A stretch of DNA of 64,000 bases from Micromonospora sediminicola. GTDB lineage: Bacteria; Actinomycetota; Actinomycetes; Mycobacteriales; Micromonosporaceae. Location of the stretch: the NCBI RefSeq assembly GCF_900089585.1, contig NZ_FLRH01000003.1:1936501-2000500 (forward strand), given 5' to 3'. The notes beneath the pieces are model-generated. The model made no database searches, was not told the origin of the DNA, and was given only the letters and a program-made list of their open reading frames with translations. The position numbers and the translations under genes were made by a program. Of the stretch, positions 34,866 through 43,326 are shown in pieces; the stretch's first letter is position 1, and each line of letters begins with the position of its first letter.

Positions 34866-35544
34866 TGTCCCGGGCCCGACGTGCCACACGGCTCTCGGCC
34901 TCCTCCAGCCAGCGCCGGTACCACCGGGCGAAGCCGAGGGGGGTTCCGTCCTCGTCGCGCAGCGGTTGGTAACCGCCGTCCGAGGCGGTGTCGTCCGTCC
35001 ACATCTGGCCCCGCGCCGGTCCGCTGACGACCAGCGCCTCCCGTAGCGCACAGCCGAGATGACACAGGTAGAGCAGGCCGACCGAGTGCTCCGGCCGAAA
35101 CACCACGGCGTCGTGCTGTTCCCAGTACGCGTCCTCGGCCGCGTTGAACTCCTCCTCCGAGTCGAAGTCGTCCTCGTCGGGCGGGCCGGGCAGCTCGTCG
35201 GCCGGGTTGAACGCCTCGACGTGCGGAAAGGGCCGCGCGAGCGTGCCCAGGTCGGTGAGGTCGGCGCCGTCGCCCTCCCACGACCACCGTCCGTCGTGCC
35301 GGCGCAGCGGGAAGAGCCCGTACGCCGGTCCCGCGCCGCCCCGGCCCGCGACGAGCAGGAAGGCCCGGTACTCACCGGGCAGCTCCACCCCGAGCTGTGC
35401 CTCCACCTCGGCCAGGTCCCCGGTGCTCAGGGGCGGCTCCAGTTCCCACCGGTGGCCGGCGGATCCGAAGACGGCGGAGGCGGCGGGCGCGGCGGCCAGG
35501 CGGGCCAGCCGTTCGCGTACGTCGGACCAGTCGGTGTGCGGCAC
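34843..35544 (-). CDS. SMI1/KNR4-like protein
   Basis: 233 residues. The segment LSTGDLAEVEAQLGVELPGEYRAFLLVAGRGGAGPAYGLFPL is the signature opening of the SMI1/KNR4 (SUKH) superfamily, which includes immunity proteins of contact toxins and metabolic scaffolds. A very acidic loop (PPDEDDFDSEEEFNAAEDAY) follows. GTG start at 35544 without a strong ribosome-binding site. It overlaps the acetyltransferase by 23 nt. No toxin gene is visible nearby, so an immunity role is only a possibility. Confidence 0.75.
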   Translation of the reverse strand: MPHTDWSDVRERLARLAAAPAASAVFGSAGHRWELEPPLSTGDLAEVEAQLGVELPGEYRAFLLVAGRGGAGPAYGLFPLRRHDGRWSWEGDGADLTDLGTLARPFPHVEAFNPADELPGPPDEDDFDSEEEFNAAEDAYWEQHDAVVFRPEHSVGLLYLCHLGCALREALVVSGPARGQMWTDDTASDGGYQPLRDEDGTPLGFARWYRRWLEEAESRVARRARDNVHCDST

Positions 35545-35664
35545 GCGCCGGACGATACCGCCGGTCCCGGACCGCTGACAGCCCTCGACAATCTCGACGG
35601 GGCGGGATAGCGGTGGGGCTCCCAGGCGTCTGTGAGGGGTGGACGAGGAAACGAGGGTGGTGCG

Positions 35665-36171
35665 GTGGAAGAGGACGAACGGGCGGTGCTGGCCGAGTTC
35701 GTGGCGAGTCGCGCGCCGGCGCTGATCCGGGTCGCCTACCTGCTCACCGGCGACCGGAGCAGCGCGGAGGACCTGTTCCAGTCGGCGCTGTCGAAGGTGA
35801 TCCCGAAGTGGCGGAGCATCCGTCACGCCGACCCGGAGGGCTACCTGCGGGCGGTCATGTACCGGGAGCAGGTGAGCTGGTGGCGGCGGCTGCGTCGGCG
35901 GCGTGAGACACCGGTCGACCTCGGTACGCCGGTGGTGGCCGACCCGAGCGGGGGAGCGGACCTGCGGCTGGCGTTGCGGGCGGCGCTCCGGCAACTCACG
36001 CCGGCGCAGCGGACCGTCGTGGTCCTGCGCTACTACGAGGACCTGCCGGAGGCGCAGGTCGCCGAGCTGCTGGGCTGTTCGGTCGGGACCGTGCGCAGCC
36101 GCACCGGCCGTGCGGTCGCCCGCTTGCGTCAGCTCCTGCCGGCCGGCGAGCTTCTGGAGATGCAGCGATGA
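35665..36171 (+). CDS. ECF sigma factor, SigE-like actinobacterial group
   Basis: 168 residues with region 2 (LIRVAYLLTGDRSSAEDLFQSALSKV) and region 4 (LRQLTPAQRTVVVLRYYEDLPEAQVAELLGCSVGTVRSRTGRA). GTG at 35665 follows GAGGGTGG, and an upstream GTG at 35632 would add 11 residues. Its stop overlaps the next ATG, pairing it with a membrane anti-sigma-like protein. Confidence 0.9.
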   Translation: MEEDERAVLAEFVASRAPALIRVAYLLTGDRSSAEDLFQSALSKVIPKWRSIRHADPEGYLRAVMYREQVSWWRRLRRRRETPVDLGTPVVADPSGGADLRLALRAALRQLTPAQRTVVVLRYYEDLPEAQVAELLGCSVGTVRSRTGRAVARLRQLLPAGELLEMQR

Positions 36172-36704
36172 CCGACCCGTTCGAGCACGTCCTCCGCACC
36201 ACCCTCACCGAGATCGCCGAGGAGGCACCGACCGTGCAGGACTCTCTGACCAGGGCGGAACGACGCGTACGCCACCGCCGGCGGAACACCGTGGTGGTGG
36301 GTACGGCGGGCCTGCTGGCCGCGCTCGTCATCGCGGCGCCGTTCGCCTACGCGGACCGGGGCGACGACGGGCCGCCGTCACGTCCGGCGACGATCGTCCC
36401 GAAGCCGAGCCCGAGCGGGCCGGACGAGCCGGTTCCGGGTCCGCCGGGTGAGCCGGTCCCGAGTCCCGGCGGCGCACGGGGAACCGTTCCCCCTCCGTCG
36501 GGCGCTCCCGGCACGCCGGTCCCGAGCCCGAGCGGGACCGCTCGGGCGGTTCCGCCTCCGCCGGGCGCACCCAGTCCGAGCCCGAGCGGGACCGCTCGGC
36601 CGGTTCCGCCCCCGGCGGGCGCGCCGGCCCCGGGCCGACCGGGCATGCCGGCCCCCGATCCGGGGGCGCCGGGCGCAGCGGTGGCGAGCCCCGTCCCCCG
36701 CTGA
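36168..36704 (+). CDS. Probable membrane partner (anti-sigma-like) with Pro-rich repeats
   Basis: 178 residues. A 45-residue cytoplasmic region (FEHVLRTTLTEIAEEAPTVQDSLTRAE) is followed by one membrane span (VVVGTAGLLAALVIAAPFAY) and an external tail of about 110 residues built from repeats such as PSPSGTARAVPPPPGAP. The position after a SigE-like sigma factor with an ATGA overlap supports a regulator of that sigma factor, although no ZAS motif is present. The Pro-rich tail may span the wall. Confidence 0.7.
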   Translation: MTDPFEHVLRTTLTEIAEEAPTVQDSLTRAERRVRHRRRNTVVVGTAGLLAALVIAAPFAYADRGDDGPPSRPATIVPKPSPSGPDEPVPGPPGEPVPSPGGARGTVPPPSGAPGTPVPSPSGTARAVPPPPGAPSPSPSGTARPVPPPAGAPAPGRPGMPAPDPGAPGAAVASPVPR

Positions 36705-36839
36705 GCCGCTGCCGGCGCGGATCGGAGCGTCGCCCTGCCGCCGCCGCGGTGCCGGGCCCGCCGCGCAACGGCGGGCCCGGGCCGTCGCAGGGGTGCGGAG
36801 CCTTGACGCCGGGCGGCGTCGTCAGGGCAGGATCAGGCG

Positions 36840-37427
36840 GTGCGGTTTCCTCTCTCCACACCCCCTGCCATGCCCGCCGGCTCCCTCGCCCGCGGTCCCC
36901 AGCCGGTTCTCGACGCCGGCGGCGGGCTGCTCCTGCGGCCCTGGGAGCCGTCCGACGCGCCGGTCGTCCTCGCCGCCTACGAGGACCCGGAGATCCAGCG
37001 CTGGCACACCCGTCGACCCACGTCCGAGGAGCAGGTCCGGGAGTGGTTCGCCCACTACCACCGGGCGTGGCGGCAGGAGACGGGCGTGAGCTGGGCGGTG
37101 ACCCGCGACGGTGGTGAGGTGCTGGGCCGCATGGTGGTGGGCGGCTTCGATCTCGACGACGGGTCGGCGGTGTGCGCCTACTGGGTCCTGCCGGCCGCGC
37201 GGGGAGCGGGCGTGGCCTCCCGGGCGTTGCGGGCGGTGAGCGGGTGGGCGCTCGGCGACGCCGGCTTCCACCGCCTGCACCTGGACCATTCGACCCGTAA
37301 CCTCGCGTCGTGCCGGGTGGCGGTCAAGGCCGGGTTCCGGCTGGAGGGCACGAAACGCAGTGACGCCGTCCACGCCGACGGACGACACGACATGCACCTG
37401 CACGCCCGGATCCGGGGCGACGACTGA
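36840..37427 (+). CDS. GNAT acetyltransferase, RimJ/RimL type
   Basis: 195 residues. LLLRPWEPSDAPVVLAAYEDPEIQRW opens the domain, and YWVLPAARGAGVASRALRAVSGWAL is the acetyl-CoA loop. The end NLASCRVAVKAGFRLEGTKR is the characteristic RimJ/L strand. GTG at 36840 lies 6 nt after a CAGGAT box (36828-36833), as in leaderless genes. ATG at 36870 is an alternative. Confidence 0.87.
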   Translation: MRFPLSTPPAMPAGSLARGPQPVLDAGGGLLLRPWEPSDAPVVLAAYEDPEIQRWHTRRPTSEEQVREWFAHYHRAWRQETGVSWAVTRDGGEVLGRMVVGGFDLDDGSAVCAYWVLPAARGAGVASRALRAVSGWALGDAGFHRLHLDHSTRNLASCRVAVKAGFRLEGTKRSDAVHADGRHDMHLHARIRGDD

Positions 37428-37443
37428 GCATCGGGGCGCACCG

Positions 37444-37992
37444 TCAGGCTGCCGCCGCGTAACACCGGACGGTCACCCGCTGCCCCGGGCTCCACTGCTG
37501 GTCGACCGTGCCCAGGAGGTGCCAGCCGAGCCGCTCGTAGAGAGCCACCGCCGCGGTGTCGGACGCCACCACGTCGAGCACCGGGTGCAGGCCGCGATGC
37601 CGTGCCTCGCCGACAGCCCGCGCCATCAGCAACGCGGCGATCCCGTGGCCGCGGGCGGACGGAGCGACGAACAGTCGGTTGACCACGGCGGCCCCGTCGA
37701 CATCCACACCCGCGCGGGCGCCCCACAGTCCCGGCGCCACGTCTCCCGCCCCGCTCCGGGACAGGCCGACATGGCCGACCACCCGGCCGTCCCGTTCCGC
37801 CACCCACGCGGCGAGGAGCGACGGCGGCGTGAGCCACGTGTGCGGGACGTCGGGCCAGTTCACCGGATAGCCGTCGCGCTGATGAACCTCCGCCAGCACG
37901 CGCACACAGTCGCCGAGGTCGCGGTCGGTCCGCCGTCGGGCGCTCAGGGGCGTGTCCGCGCCGGACACCTCGTCGCTTGTCACCCGCGGCAT
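37444..37992 (-). CDS. GNAT family N-acetyltransferase
   Basis: 182 residues. VVNRLFVAPSARGHGIAALLMARAVGEARHRGLHPVLDVV is the acetyl-CoA-binding core, followed by AVALYERLGWHLLG. The N-terminal region DLGDCVRVLAEVHQRDGYPVNWP marks a common actinobacterial subgroup. The start is uncertain: ATG 37992 is used and no clear ribosome-binding site is seen. Convergent with the gene at 36840. Confidence 0.85.
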   Translation of the reverse strand: MPRVTSDEVSGADTPLSARRRTDRDLGDCVRVLAEVHQRDGYPVNWPDVPHTWLTPPSLLAAWVAERDGRVVGHVGLSRSGAGDVAPGLWGARAGVDVDGAAVVNRLFVAPSARGHGIAALLMARAVGEARHRGLHPVLDVVASDTAAVALYERLGWHLLGTVDQQWSPGQRVTVRCYAAAA

Positions 37993-38027
37993 GAAAGCAC
38001 AGCTCGCCGCCCTGCGACCAGCGACCT

Positions 38028-38474
38028 TCACGACCGTCCCCGGGTCCACGGCGGCGCGTACCGGTCGAGGTAGGCGCGTGCCCGGGGGATCGGGTCCCGC
38101 CAGTACCGGTGCGGCATGCGGTGGTGGTGCGCCGCGCAGAAGGCGGCGAGGTCGTCCGCGAGCGGCACCCGTTCCACCGGGCGGCGTTCGAAGTCGCGAT
38201 TGACCGCGAGCAGGTCCGGCTCCGGGTTCCAGCCGGCGTGGTCGAACGCCCAGCCCGCCCAGGTCGCGTACACGTGGAAGACCTGGCGGTCGTCCGCGAA
38301 GCGCAACCCGGTCGTGCCGATCGCCCGGTCGGGGTAGGTGTCCCGGCACACCCAGGCCAGGATGTGGCAGGCCCCGGCCGCGAAGAAGGCCTGGTTCGTG
38401 CGGCGCCAGGCGACACGCTGGTCGGAGCGCTCGAGCGGCGTCCGACGGAAGACCCCCGCTGCTGTCACTGCCAT
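38028..38474 (-). CDS. Conserved hypothetical protein
   Basis: 148 residues, rich in His/Trp/Arg: FFAAGACHILAWVCRDTYP, VFHVYATWAGWAFDHAGWNPE, AFCAAHHHRMPHRYWRDP. I recognise this as a widespread actinobacterial protein without assigned function. The clustered His/Trp and HHH could bind metal or heme, which is a guess. No partner gene is obvious. Confidence 0.65.
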   Translation of the reverse strand: MAVTAAGVFRRTPLERSDQRVAWRRTNQAFFAAGACHILAWVCRDTYPDRAIGTTGLRFADDRQVFHVYATWAGWAFDHAGWNPEPDLLAVNRDFERRPVERVPLADDLAAFCAAHHHRMPHRYWRDPIPRARAYLDRYAPPWTRGRS

Positions 38475-38503
38475 CAGCGCACGCTACCGGGACGGGTGGA
38501 CCG

Positions 38504-39703
38504 TCAGGGGTCCGGACGGGACTGCCCGGCGGCCACGTCCCGGATCCGGCGCAGCGCCTCCGTCCGGTCCATCCCGGTCGACTGCAACACGTCGCTGACG
38601 GCCGAGCGGACCTGCCCCACGATCACCGTGCCGGACAGTCCGGTGCCCGCCATCTCGGCGCGCGTCGCCTCGGCCACCGCGCGCAGCGCGTGCCGGCGGG
38701 CGTCCTGCGGGCCCCAGCCGGACACCACCTCCTGCTGCAGGGCGTGCACGGCCGCGCCCAGCGCGTCGACGGCGTCGGGCAGGGTCTCCGGCACCGGCTC
38801 CCCGTCCTCGATCAGCACGAGGACCCGACGAGCCAGCACACGGGTGTTCCAGACCGCCTGATCCACCTCCGGGGCGCTCATCTGGTAGTGCCGGACGGAC
38901 CGCCGCCGCGGCCACCGGGCGGGAGCGAGCTGTGCGGTCTCCTTCGCGCCGCCGAAGGCGTCCCAGAATGTGCCCAGCTCGGCCCCGATCTCCTGCGAGC
39001 GGGTCAGGGCCCGTTCGGCCAGCGCGTGGTCACGACGCCGCAACGCGGACGCGGTCAGCCGGAGCTGGTCGGCCAGCTCCCGCAGCGTCGGCGCGGCCAC
39101 CCGCCGCATCACCCGGAGCGGGTTGATCGGCACCAGCAGCAACGTCACCGCCAACCCGACGGCGCCGCCGATGAGCGCGTCGACGAACCGGGGGAACTCC
39201 AGCGTGTGTCGGGAGGAGGAGAGCGCGCCCAGCAGCACCGCCGTGCCGCTGGCGTTGCCGACGATCCCGCCGCGGGTGCTCAGCGCCAGGGCCACCAGGA
39301 TGGCCGCCGTGACGATCACCCCGGTCTGCCACACGCCGACGCCGATCGCCTCGATCAGCAGGTCCGACACGAAGATCCCGAGTGTCACCCCGGCGAGCAG
39401 CTCGACGGTGTTGGGCAGCCGCCGCCCGAACGACGACGTGATCACGGCGACGGCCGCGGCCGGGGCGAAGATCGGGCTCGGCATGCCGGTGAGCCAGCGC
39501 GCGGCGGCCCAGGCCAGCGCCGCGGCCAGGCCGGCCTGGACGGCGAGTACGGACTTGATCCGCAACTGTTGGAGACGGTCCCGCCCCGCGGTCCGGCCGC
39601 GTTCGTTCACGCGCTCCCACGCCTCGTCGAACCGCTCCGCGTCGAGGCCGGCACGCCGCGGCGGCCCGTGCCGCCGGCCGTTGCCGTCCCGCTCTCCGGT
39701 CAC
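38504..39703 (-). CDS. FUSC/aromatic-acid exporter family permease
   Basis: 399 residues. An N-terminal charged 45 residues precede six hydrophobic segments, with AAALAWAAARWLTGMPSPIFAPAAAVAVITSSFGRRL as the FUSC/ArAE-type core. A soluble helical C-terminal half follows (LRELADQLRLTASALRRRDHALAERALTRS). Such proteins export small aromatic acids or are of unknown function. The standalone gene is flanked by a divergent or convergent SRPBCC gene. Confidence 0.82.
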   Translation of the reverse strand: MTGERDGNGRRHGPPRRAGLDAERFDEAWERVNERGRTAGRDRLQQLRIKSVLAVQAGLAAALAWAAARWLTGMPSPIFAPAAAVAVITSSFGRRLPNTVELLAGVTLGIFVSDLLIEAIGVGVWQTGVIVTAAILVALALSTRGGIVGNASGTAVLLGALSSSRHTLEFPRFVDALIGGAVGLAVTLLLVPINPLRVMRRVAAPTLRELADQLRLTASALRRRDHALAERALTRSQEIGAELGTFWDAFGGAKETAQLAPARWPRRRSVRHYQMSAPEVDQAVWNTRVLARRVLVLIEDGEPVPETLPDAVDALGAAVHALQQEVVSGWGPQDARRHALRAVAEATRAEMAGTGLSGTVIVGQVRSAVSDVLQSTGMDRTEALRRIRDVAAGQSRPDP

Positions 39704-39767
39704 CGGCGGCGGCTACCCGGAATCACCGTTCCCAATCACCGTGTCCGAGCGGGTGCCGAGGTCGTGC

Positions 39768-40235
39768 TCAGCCGGCGGCCCCGAGGTACGCGGCGAGGTT
39801 GGCCAGCGACGACGCGATGCCCTCCTCGTGCGCCGCCTGGTCGATGCCGGGCGGCACGCCGGTCGCGGTGACGGTCACCTCGGTCCGGTCGCCGGCGGCG
39901 GCGAGGTCCCAGGTCATGGTCATGGTGCCCGCGTACGCGGGGTCGTCGGCGTGAAACTCCGCCGTCTGCACCACCCGCTCGGGCGGCGCCAGGTCGGCGA
40001 ACCCGACGTCGACGACGTCGGTGGCCTCCGACGTCTTGCCCGGGCTGTCGGCGGCGTCGAGGTAGGTGAGCACCATCCGGAAGCCGCCCCCGGGTCGGGG
40101 ATCCCACCGCTCGATCCGCCCGCGCATGCCCTCCGGCGGCAACCACGCCTCCAGCGCCTCCCGGTCGAGGAGCGCCCGGTAGACCGTCTCCGCCGGCGCC
40201 TCGATCACCCTGCTCGCCCGATCCACCCTGCCCAC
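39768..40235 (-). CDS. SRPBCC (AHSA1-like) family protein
   Basis: 155 residues. It begins VDRASRVIEAPAETVYRALLDREALEAWLPPEGM, the classic AHSA1/CalC start, and ends GIASSLANLAAYLG. A helix-grip hydrophobic pocket for an unknown ligand is expected. No ArsR partner adjoins this copy, unlike the copies at 41359 and 50054. Confidence 0.88.
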   Translation of the reverse strand: MGRVDRASRVIEAPAETVYRALLDREALEAWLPPEGMRGRIERWDPRPGGGFRMVLTYLDAADSPGKTSEATDVVDVGFADLAPPERVVQTAEFHADDPAYAGTMTMTWDLAAAGDRTEVTVTATGVPPGIDQAAHEEGIASSLANLAAYLGAAG

Positions 40236-40261
40236 CCCGCGATCCTAGGCCGCAGCACCCG

Positions 40262-40338
40262 TCGATCATGGAGTTGTGGTCGTCGACATAGGTGGCACGA
40301 GAGGGCGATCCGGCCGCCACAGCTCCAAGTTCGGCGGA
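40262..40338. repeat. Imperfect inverted repeat of the GATC-TG-AGTTG family
   Basis: The left arm GATCATGGAGTTGTGG (from 40264) faces a right arm GCCACAGCTCCAAGTTCG (from 40315). The arms match about 11 of 15 core positions. The left arm resembles those at 27042 and 2881, suggesting a dispersed intergenic repeat that often serves as a terminator. Confidence 0.55.
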
Positions 40339-40483
40339 AGGCTCGACGGGGGCGAGTGGCCGACCGAGGCGCGGGCCGGGTACGCGCGGATCCGGAAGCG
40401 GCTCGCCGAGGTTGGTCTTGTCCGCATCACCCGCCGCGTCAAGATTGAAAACCCCACCTCGCGTGGTTCGAAGGGAGGTCACC

Positions 40484-40867
40484 ATGTCTGCCCCGCGGCT
40501 CTTCCTGCCGAAGAGATGGGCCCTCGTCGCGGTCGCTGTGCTGCTCGTGATCAGCGCGTACGCCGTGGTGAGCGCCGTCCGCCGAGCGCAGGAGTTCGAG
40601 GTGCCGGTGGACTCCTACCAGGTGGGTGGTGACCCCGGATTCCTCGTTGCACGCGTCGAGGTGCACCCCGATTTCGAGGTCGTGCGCACGAACGCTGACG
40701 ACCAGGGGGATCGGGTGATTCTGCATGTGGTCGCGCGGCAGCCGACCCTGTGGTGGTCGGGCGGCGACCACGCGGAGACGCGCTGGGTGCGCGTGCGGCT
40801 CGGCAATCCCCTCCGTGACCGGCAGGTGGTGGATTCCGTTACCGGCAATCTCGTGCCACGAGGTTGA
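40484..40867 (+). CDS. Hypothetical membrane-anchored protein
   Basis: 127 residues. One N-terminal membrane segment (RWALVAVAVLLVISAYAVVSAVR) is followed by an external beta-rich domain (VPVDSYQVGGDPGFLVARVEVHPDFEVV, VILHVVARQP). ATG follows GGGAGGTCACC, a strong ribosome-binding site. Family not recognised. Confidence 0.7.
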   Translation: MSAPRLFLPKRWALVAVAVLLVISAYAVVSAVRRAQEFEVPVDSYQVGGDPGFLVARVEVHPDFEVVRTNADDQGDRVILHVVARQPTLWWSGGDHAETRWVRVRLGNPLRDRQVVDSVTGNLVPRG

Positions 40868-41021
40868 CCCTTCAGCGCGCGTGACGGGGGTGCCGGGGAG
40901 GCTGGCGGTCGCCGCGCTGATGCCCGGCATGTTACTTCTCGCGCCCAGCGGTCGCGGACGGGTCGTCGAGACCGCCGGGACGTGGTCCGCGTGATCATCG
41001 CGAAGCCCGGGTAGCTGTCGC

Positions 41022-41290
41022 CTACGGCGTCTCGGGCAGCGCCGAGGTCACGTCCAGCTCGACCAGCTGCCCGGTGAAACCGAGCTGGGCCACCCCGAGC
41101 AGCGTGCTGGCGGTCGTGAACGCGGCCGCGAGCGGGGAGGCCAGGAACCGTCGCCACACCTGGGCGAGCACGGCCTGGTCGGCGCTGACGACGTAGATGA
41201 CGGTACGCACGACGTGCTCCGGGCCGGCGCCGACCGAGTGGAGAGCGGCCAACGCGTTCCACACGACGCTGACACCGGCGCGTACATGCA
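41022..41290 (-). pseudogene. N-terminally truncated RidA (YjgF/UK114) family gene
   Basis: The frame carries the C-terminal two thirds of a RidA protein: NALAALHSVGAGPEHVVRTVIYVVSADQAVLAQVW through TASTLLGVAQLGFTGQLVELDVTSALPE. RidA deaminates reactive imines/enamines. The first 35-40 residues, including the conserved YSQAV-type start and GLVFVSGQ strand, are missing. The frame instead runs into the ArsR operator region and has no credible start codon or ribosome-binding site. It looks like the remnant left when the neighbouring SRPBCC/ArsR unit arrived, or it was cut by deletion. Confidence 0.7.
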
Positions 41291-41348
41291 ACAAATGGTT
41301 GCGCGTCGCGCCCGCGGCGGCTAGCGTCATCTGCAACCAAAGGTTGCA
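41288..41348 (+). promoter_or_regulatory. Two palindromic ArsR-type operators
   Basis: GCAACAAATGGTTGC at 41288-41302 and TGCAACCAAAGGTTGCA at 41332-41348 are two inverted repeats with a shared GCAAC...GTTGC core, centres 45 nt apart. The second runs into the ribosome-binding site AGGAGG of the SRPBCC gene. The likely ligand is the ArsR protein encoded at 41802. Confidence 0.8.
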
Positions 41349-41358
41349 GGAGGTTGCC

Positions 41359-41805
41359 ATGGAGTACGGAACCATCGAGCGGGAGATCTTCGTCGAGGCG
41401 TCGCCCGAGATCGTCTTCGAGGTGGTGAGCAGCCCCGAGCACCTGTCGAGATGGTGGCCCGACGAGGCCCGCTACACCCCGACCCCCGGCGCGCCCGGGG
41501 AGATCGTCTTCGGCGACACCGTCGTCCCGTTCACCGTCGTCGACGCGCGCCCGCCCCGGGCGTTCTCGTTCCGCTGGACCCACCCCGCCGGCGAGACGCC
41601 GGTGGAGGGCAACTCGCTGCTGGTCACGTTCGAGCTGACCCCGTCGGGCGCCGGCACCCTGCTGCGGATGACCGAGACGGGCTTCCGGGAGATGGGCTGG
41701 GAGATCGCCGTGCTGGAGCAGCAGTACCGGGACCACGTCAGCGGCTGGGACCACTTCCTGCCGCAACTGCCGCCCTACGCCGCGACGCTGGCCGTCCGGC
41801 CGTGA
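41359..41805 (+). CDS. SRPBCC (AHSA1-like) family protein
   Basis: 148 residues. IEREIFVEASPEIVFEVVSSPEHLSRWWPDEARY opens the fold, and the end WDHFLPQLPPYAATLAV is the C-terminal helix. First gene of a three-gene unit: SRPBCC, ArsR, SRPBCC. The last base pairs overlap the ArsR start (GTGA). Probably autoregulated through the two palindromes directly upstream. Confidence 0.9.
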   Translation: MEYGTIEREIFVEASPEIVFEVVSSPEHLSRWWPDEARYTPTPGAPGEIVFGDTVVPFTVVDARPPRAFSFRWTHPAGETPVEGNSLLVTFELTPSGAGTLLRMTETGFREMGWEIAVLEQQYRDHVSGWDHFLPQLPPYAATLAVRP

Positions 41806-42152
41806 CCAGCACCCTGGTCGAGCCGGTCGACGACGACCTGTGGTCCGCGATCGGGGACCCCACCCGCCGCCGGATGCTCGACCTGCTGCTCGCCGAGGGC
41901 GGCGGCACCGCCACGTCGCTGAGCCGGCAGATGCCGGTGACCCGCCAGGCGGTGGCCAAGCACCTCGGCGTCCTGGACCGGGTCGGTCTGGTCCGGGGCG
42001 ACCCGGCCGGCCGGGAACGGCGCTACCGCGTCGACGACGCCCAGCTCGCCCGCGCGGTGGCCCAACTCGCGTCGGTCGGCTCCGCCTGGGACGCCCGCCT
42101 GCGGCGGATCAAGCGGATCGCCGAGGAGATCCAGCGCGCCCGACCCGAATGA
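41802..42152 (+). CDS. ArsR family transcriptional regulator
   Basis: 116 residues. The winged helix LWSAIGDPTRRRMLDLLLAEGGGTATSLSRQMPVTRQAVAKHLGVLDRVGLV is the non-metal ArsR group that is routinely paired with SRPBCC genes; no Cys ligands for metal are present. GTG overlaps the stop of the upstream gene. It should bind the GCAACC-N3-GGTTGC sites at 41288-41348. Confidence 0.92.
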   Translation: MTSTLVEPVDDDLWSAIGDPTRRRMLDLLLAEGGGTATSLSRQMPVTRQAVAKHLGVLDRVGLVRGDPAGRERRYRVDDAQLARAVAQLASVGSAWDARLRRIKRIAEEIQRARPE

Positions 42153-42170
42153 CGAGACGAGGAGATCGAG

Positions 42171-42614
42171 ATGGTGGACATCCTGCACCGGATCGGGGTG
42201 CGGACCCCGGACCCCACGACGGCGTACGAGGCGCTGACGACAGTCGACGGACTGGCCGGCTGGTGGACCGACGACACGACGGGCAGTCCCGAGGTCGGTG
42301 GCGTCCTCGAGTTCCGCTTCCCGCCCGGCGGGTTCGACATGGAGGTCGTCGAGCTGCGGCCGTCCGAGCGGGTGGTCTGGCGGGTGGTGGACGGCCCGCC
42401 GGAGTGGGTCGGCACCACCGTCGAGTGGGACCTGCGCCAGGACGGCGACTGGACGATCGTGCTCTTCGCCCACCGGGGCTGGCGTGAGCCGGTCGAGTTC
42501 ATGCACCACTGCGGCACGAAGTGGGGGTCCTACCTGCTGAGCCTGAAGTCGCTGGTGGAGACCGGCGAGGGCGCGCCGTCGCCGCGCGACGTGCGGATCA
42601 GCGACTGGCACTGA
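42171..42614 (+). CDS. SRPBCC family protein
   Basis: 147 residues, VDILHRIGVRTPDPTTAYEALTTVDGLAGWWTDDT then VVWRVVDGPPEWVGTTVEWDL and a C-terminal helix with MHHCGTKWGSYLLSLKSLVETG. Typical of AHSA1-type ligand-binding proteins. It follows the ArsR gene after 18 nt. Its 3' end overlaps the opposite-strand gene by 17 nt. Confidence 0.88.
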   Translation: MVDILHRIGVRTPDPTTAYEALTTVDGLAGWWTDDTTGSPEVGGVLEFRFPPGGFDMEVVELRPSERVVWRVVDGPPEWVGTTVEWDLRQDGDWTIVLFAHRGWREPVEFMHHCGTKWGSYLLSLKSLVETGEGAPSPRDVRISDWH

Positions 42615-43326
42615 GCGGATCGGGCCCGGGGCCGGCGAGCAGGGCGCGGTGCTCGGTCCAGAGCCACCGCAGATAGGCGCGCAGCCGCTCCGGGGTGGCG
42701 ATCCAGCCCTCGTCGGGATAGCGGAGCAACCGGCTGACCTCGCCGGCCACCAGGTCGTACCCGCACGCCCCGGTCTCCGGCACCGGGGCGTGCGGGGCGA
42801 CCGCCACGGGCAGCGGGACCACCGGCACCCGCAGGCCGGCGTCGTCGGCGGCCCGCAACACGGTGAGGTAGACCCGGACCAGGTGGTACGGGGAGACGAC
42901 CAGCGCGAGACTGCCGATGCCCAGCTCCCGAACCCGGTCGACGATCCACCGGGCCTGCTGTCCGGTGTCGCCGGCCGGCTCGGCCTGGAGCACGACCCCG
43001 TCGACCCGGCGCAGCCCGAGCGCCCGCAGGCGGTCCAGCGTGAGCGGGCGGTAGGTCCGCTCTGCCGGGTTGGTGCTCGCCACCAGCAGGTGGCGCGGCG
43101 CCGGGTCGACCTCCCAGGCGCGGATCGCGTCGGTGAGGCGCCAGTCCTCGCCCTGGCCGGTGGGGACCACCAGCGCGTCCACTCGTGTCGCGGCACGGCC
43201 GGGCAGGGTGAGGATCATCGTGACCGCCTCCAGCAACGCCAGGAACCGGTCGGCCGGGACGTCCGCGAGCGCCCCCGCCGGCACGATCCGCGGCAGCGCG
43301 CCCGGCGGGCGGAACACACTCGTCAC
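42598..43326 (-). CDS. DUF218/YdcF-like protein
   Basis: 242 residues. DALVVPTGQGEDWRLTDAIRAWE, RHLLVASTNPAERTYRPL and LALVVSPYHLVRVYLTVLRAADDAGL reproduce the three blocks of the DUF218/ElyC-YdcF fold. The usual SxH...R motif appears as SPYHLVR. No signal peptide or membrane anchor is present, unlike ElyC/SanA proteins. GTG at 43326 lies within a 23-bp inverted repeat shared with the divergent gene. Confidence 0.7.
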   Translation of the reverse strand: MTSVFRPPGALPRIVPAGALADVPADRFLALLEAVTMILTLPGRAATRVDALVVPTGQGEDWRLTDAIRAWEVDPAPRHLLVASTNPAERTYRPLTLDRLRALGLRRVDGVVLQAEPAGDTGQQARWIVDRVRELGIGSLALVVSPYHLVRVYLTVLRAADDAGLRVPVVPLPVAVAPHAPVPETGACGYDLVAGEVSRLLRYPDEGWIATPERLRAYLRWLWTEHRALLAGPGPDPLSASR

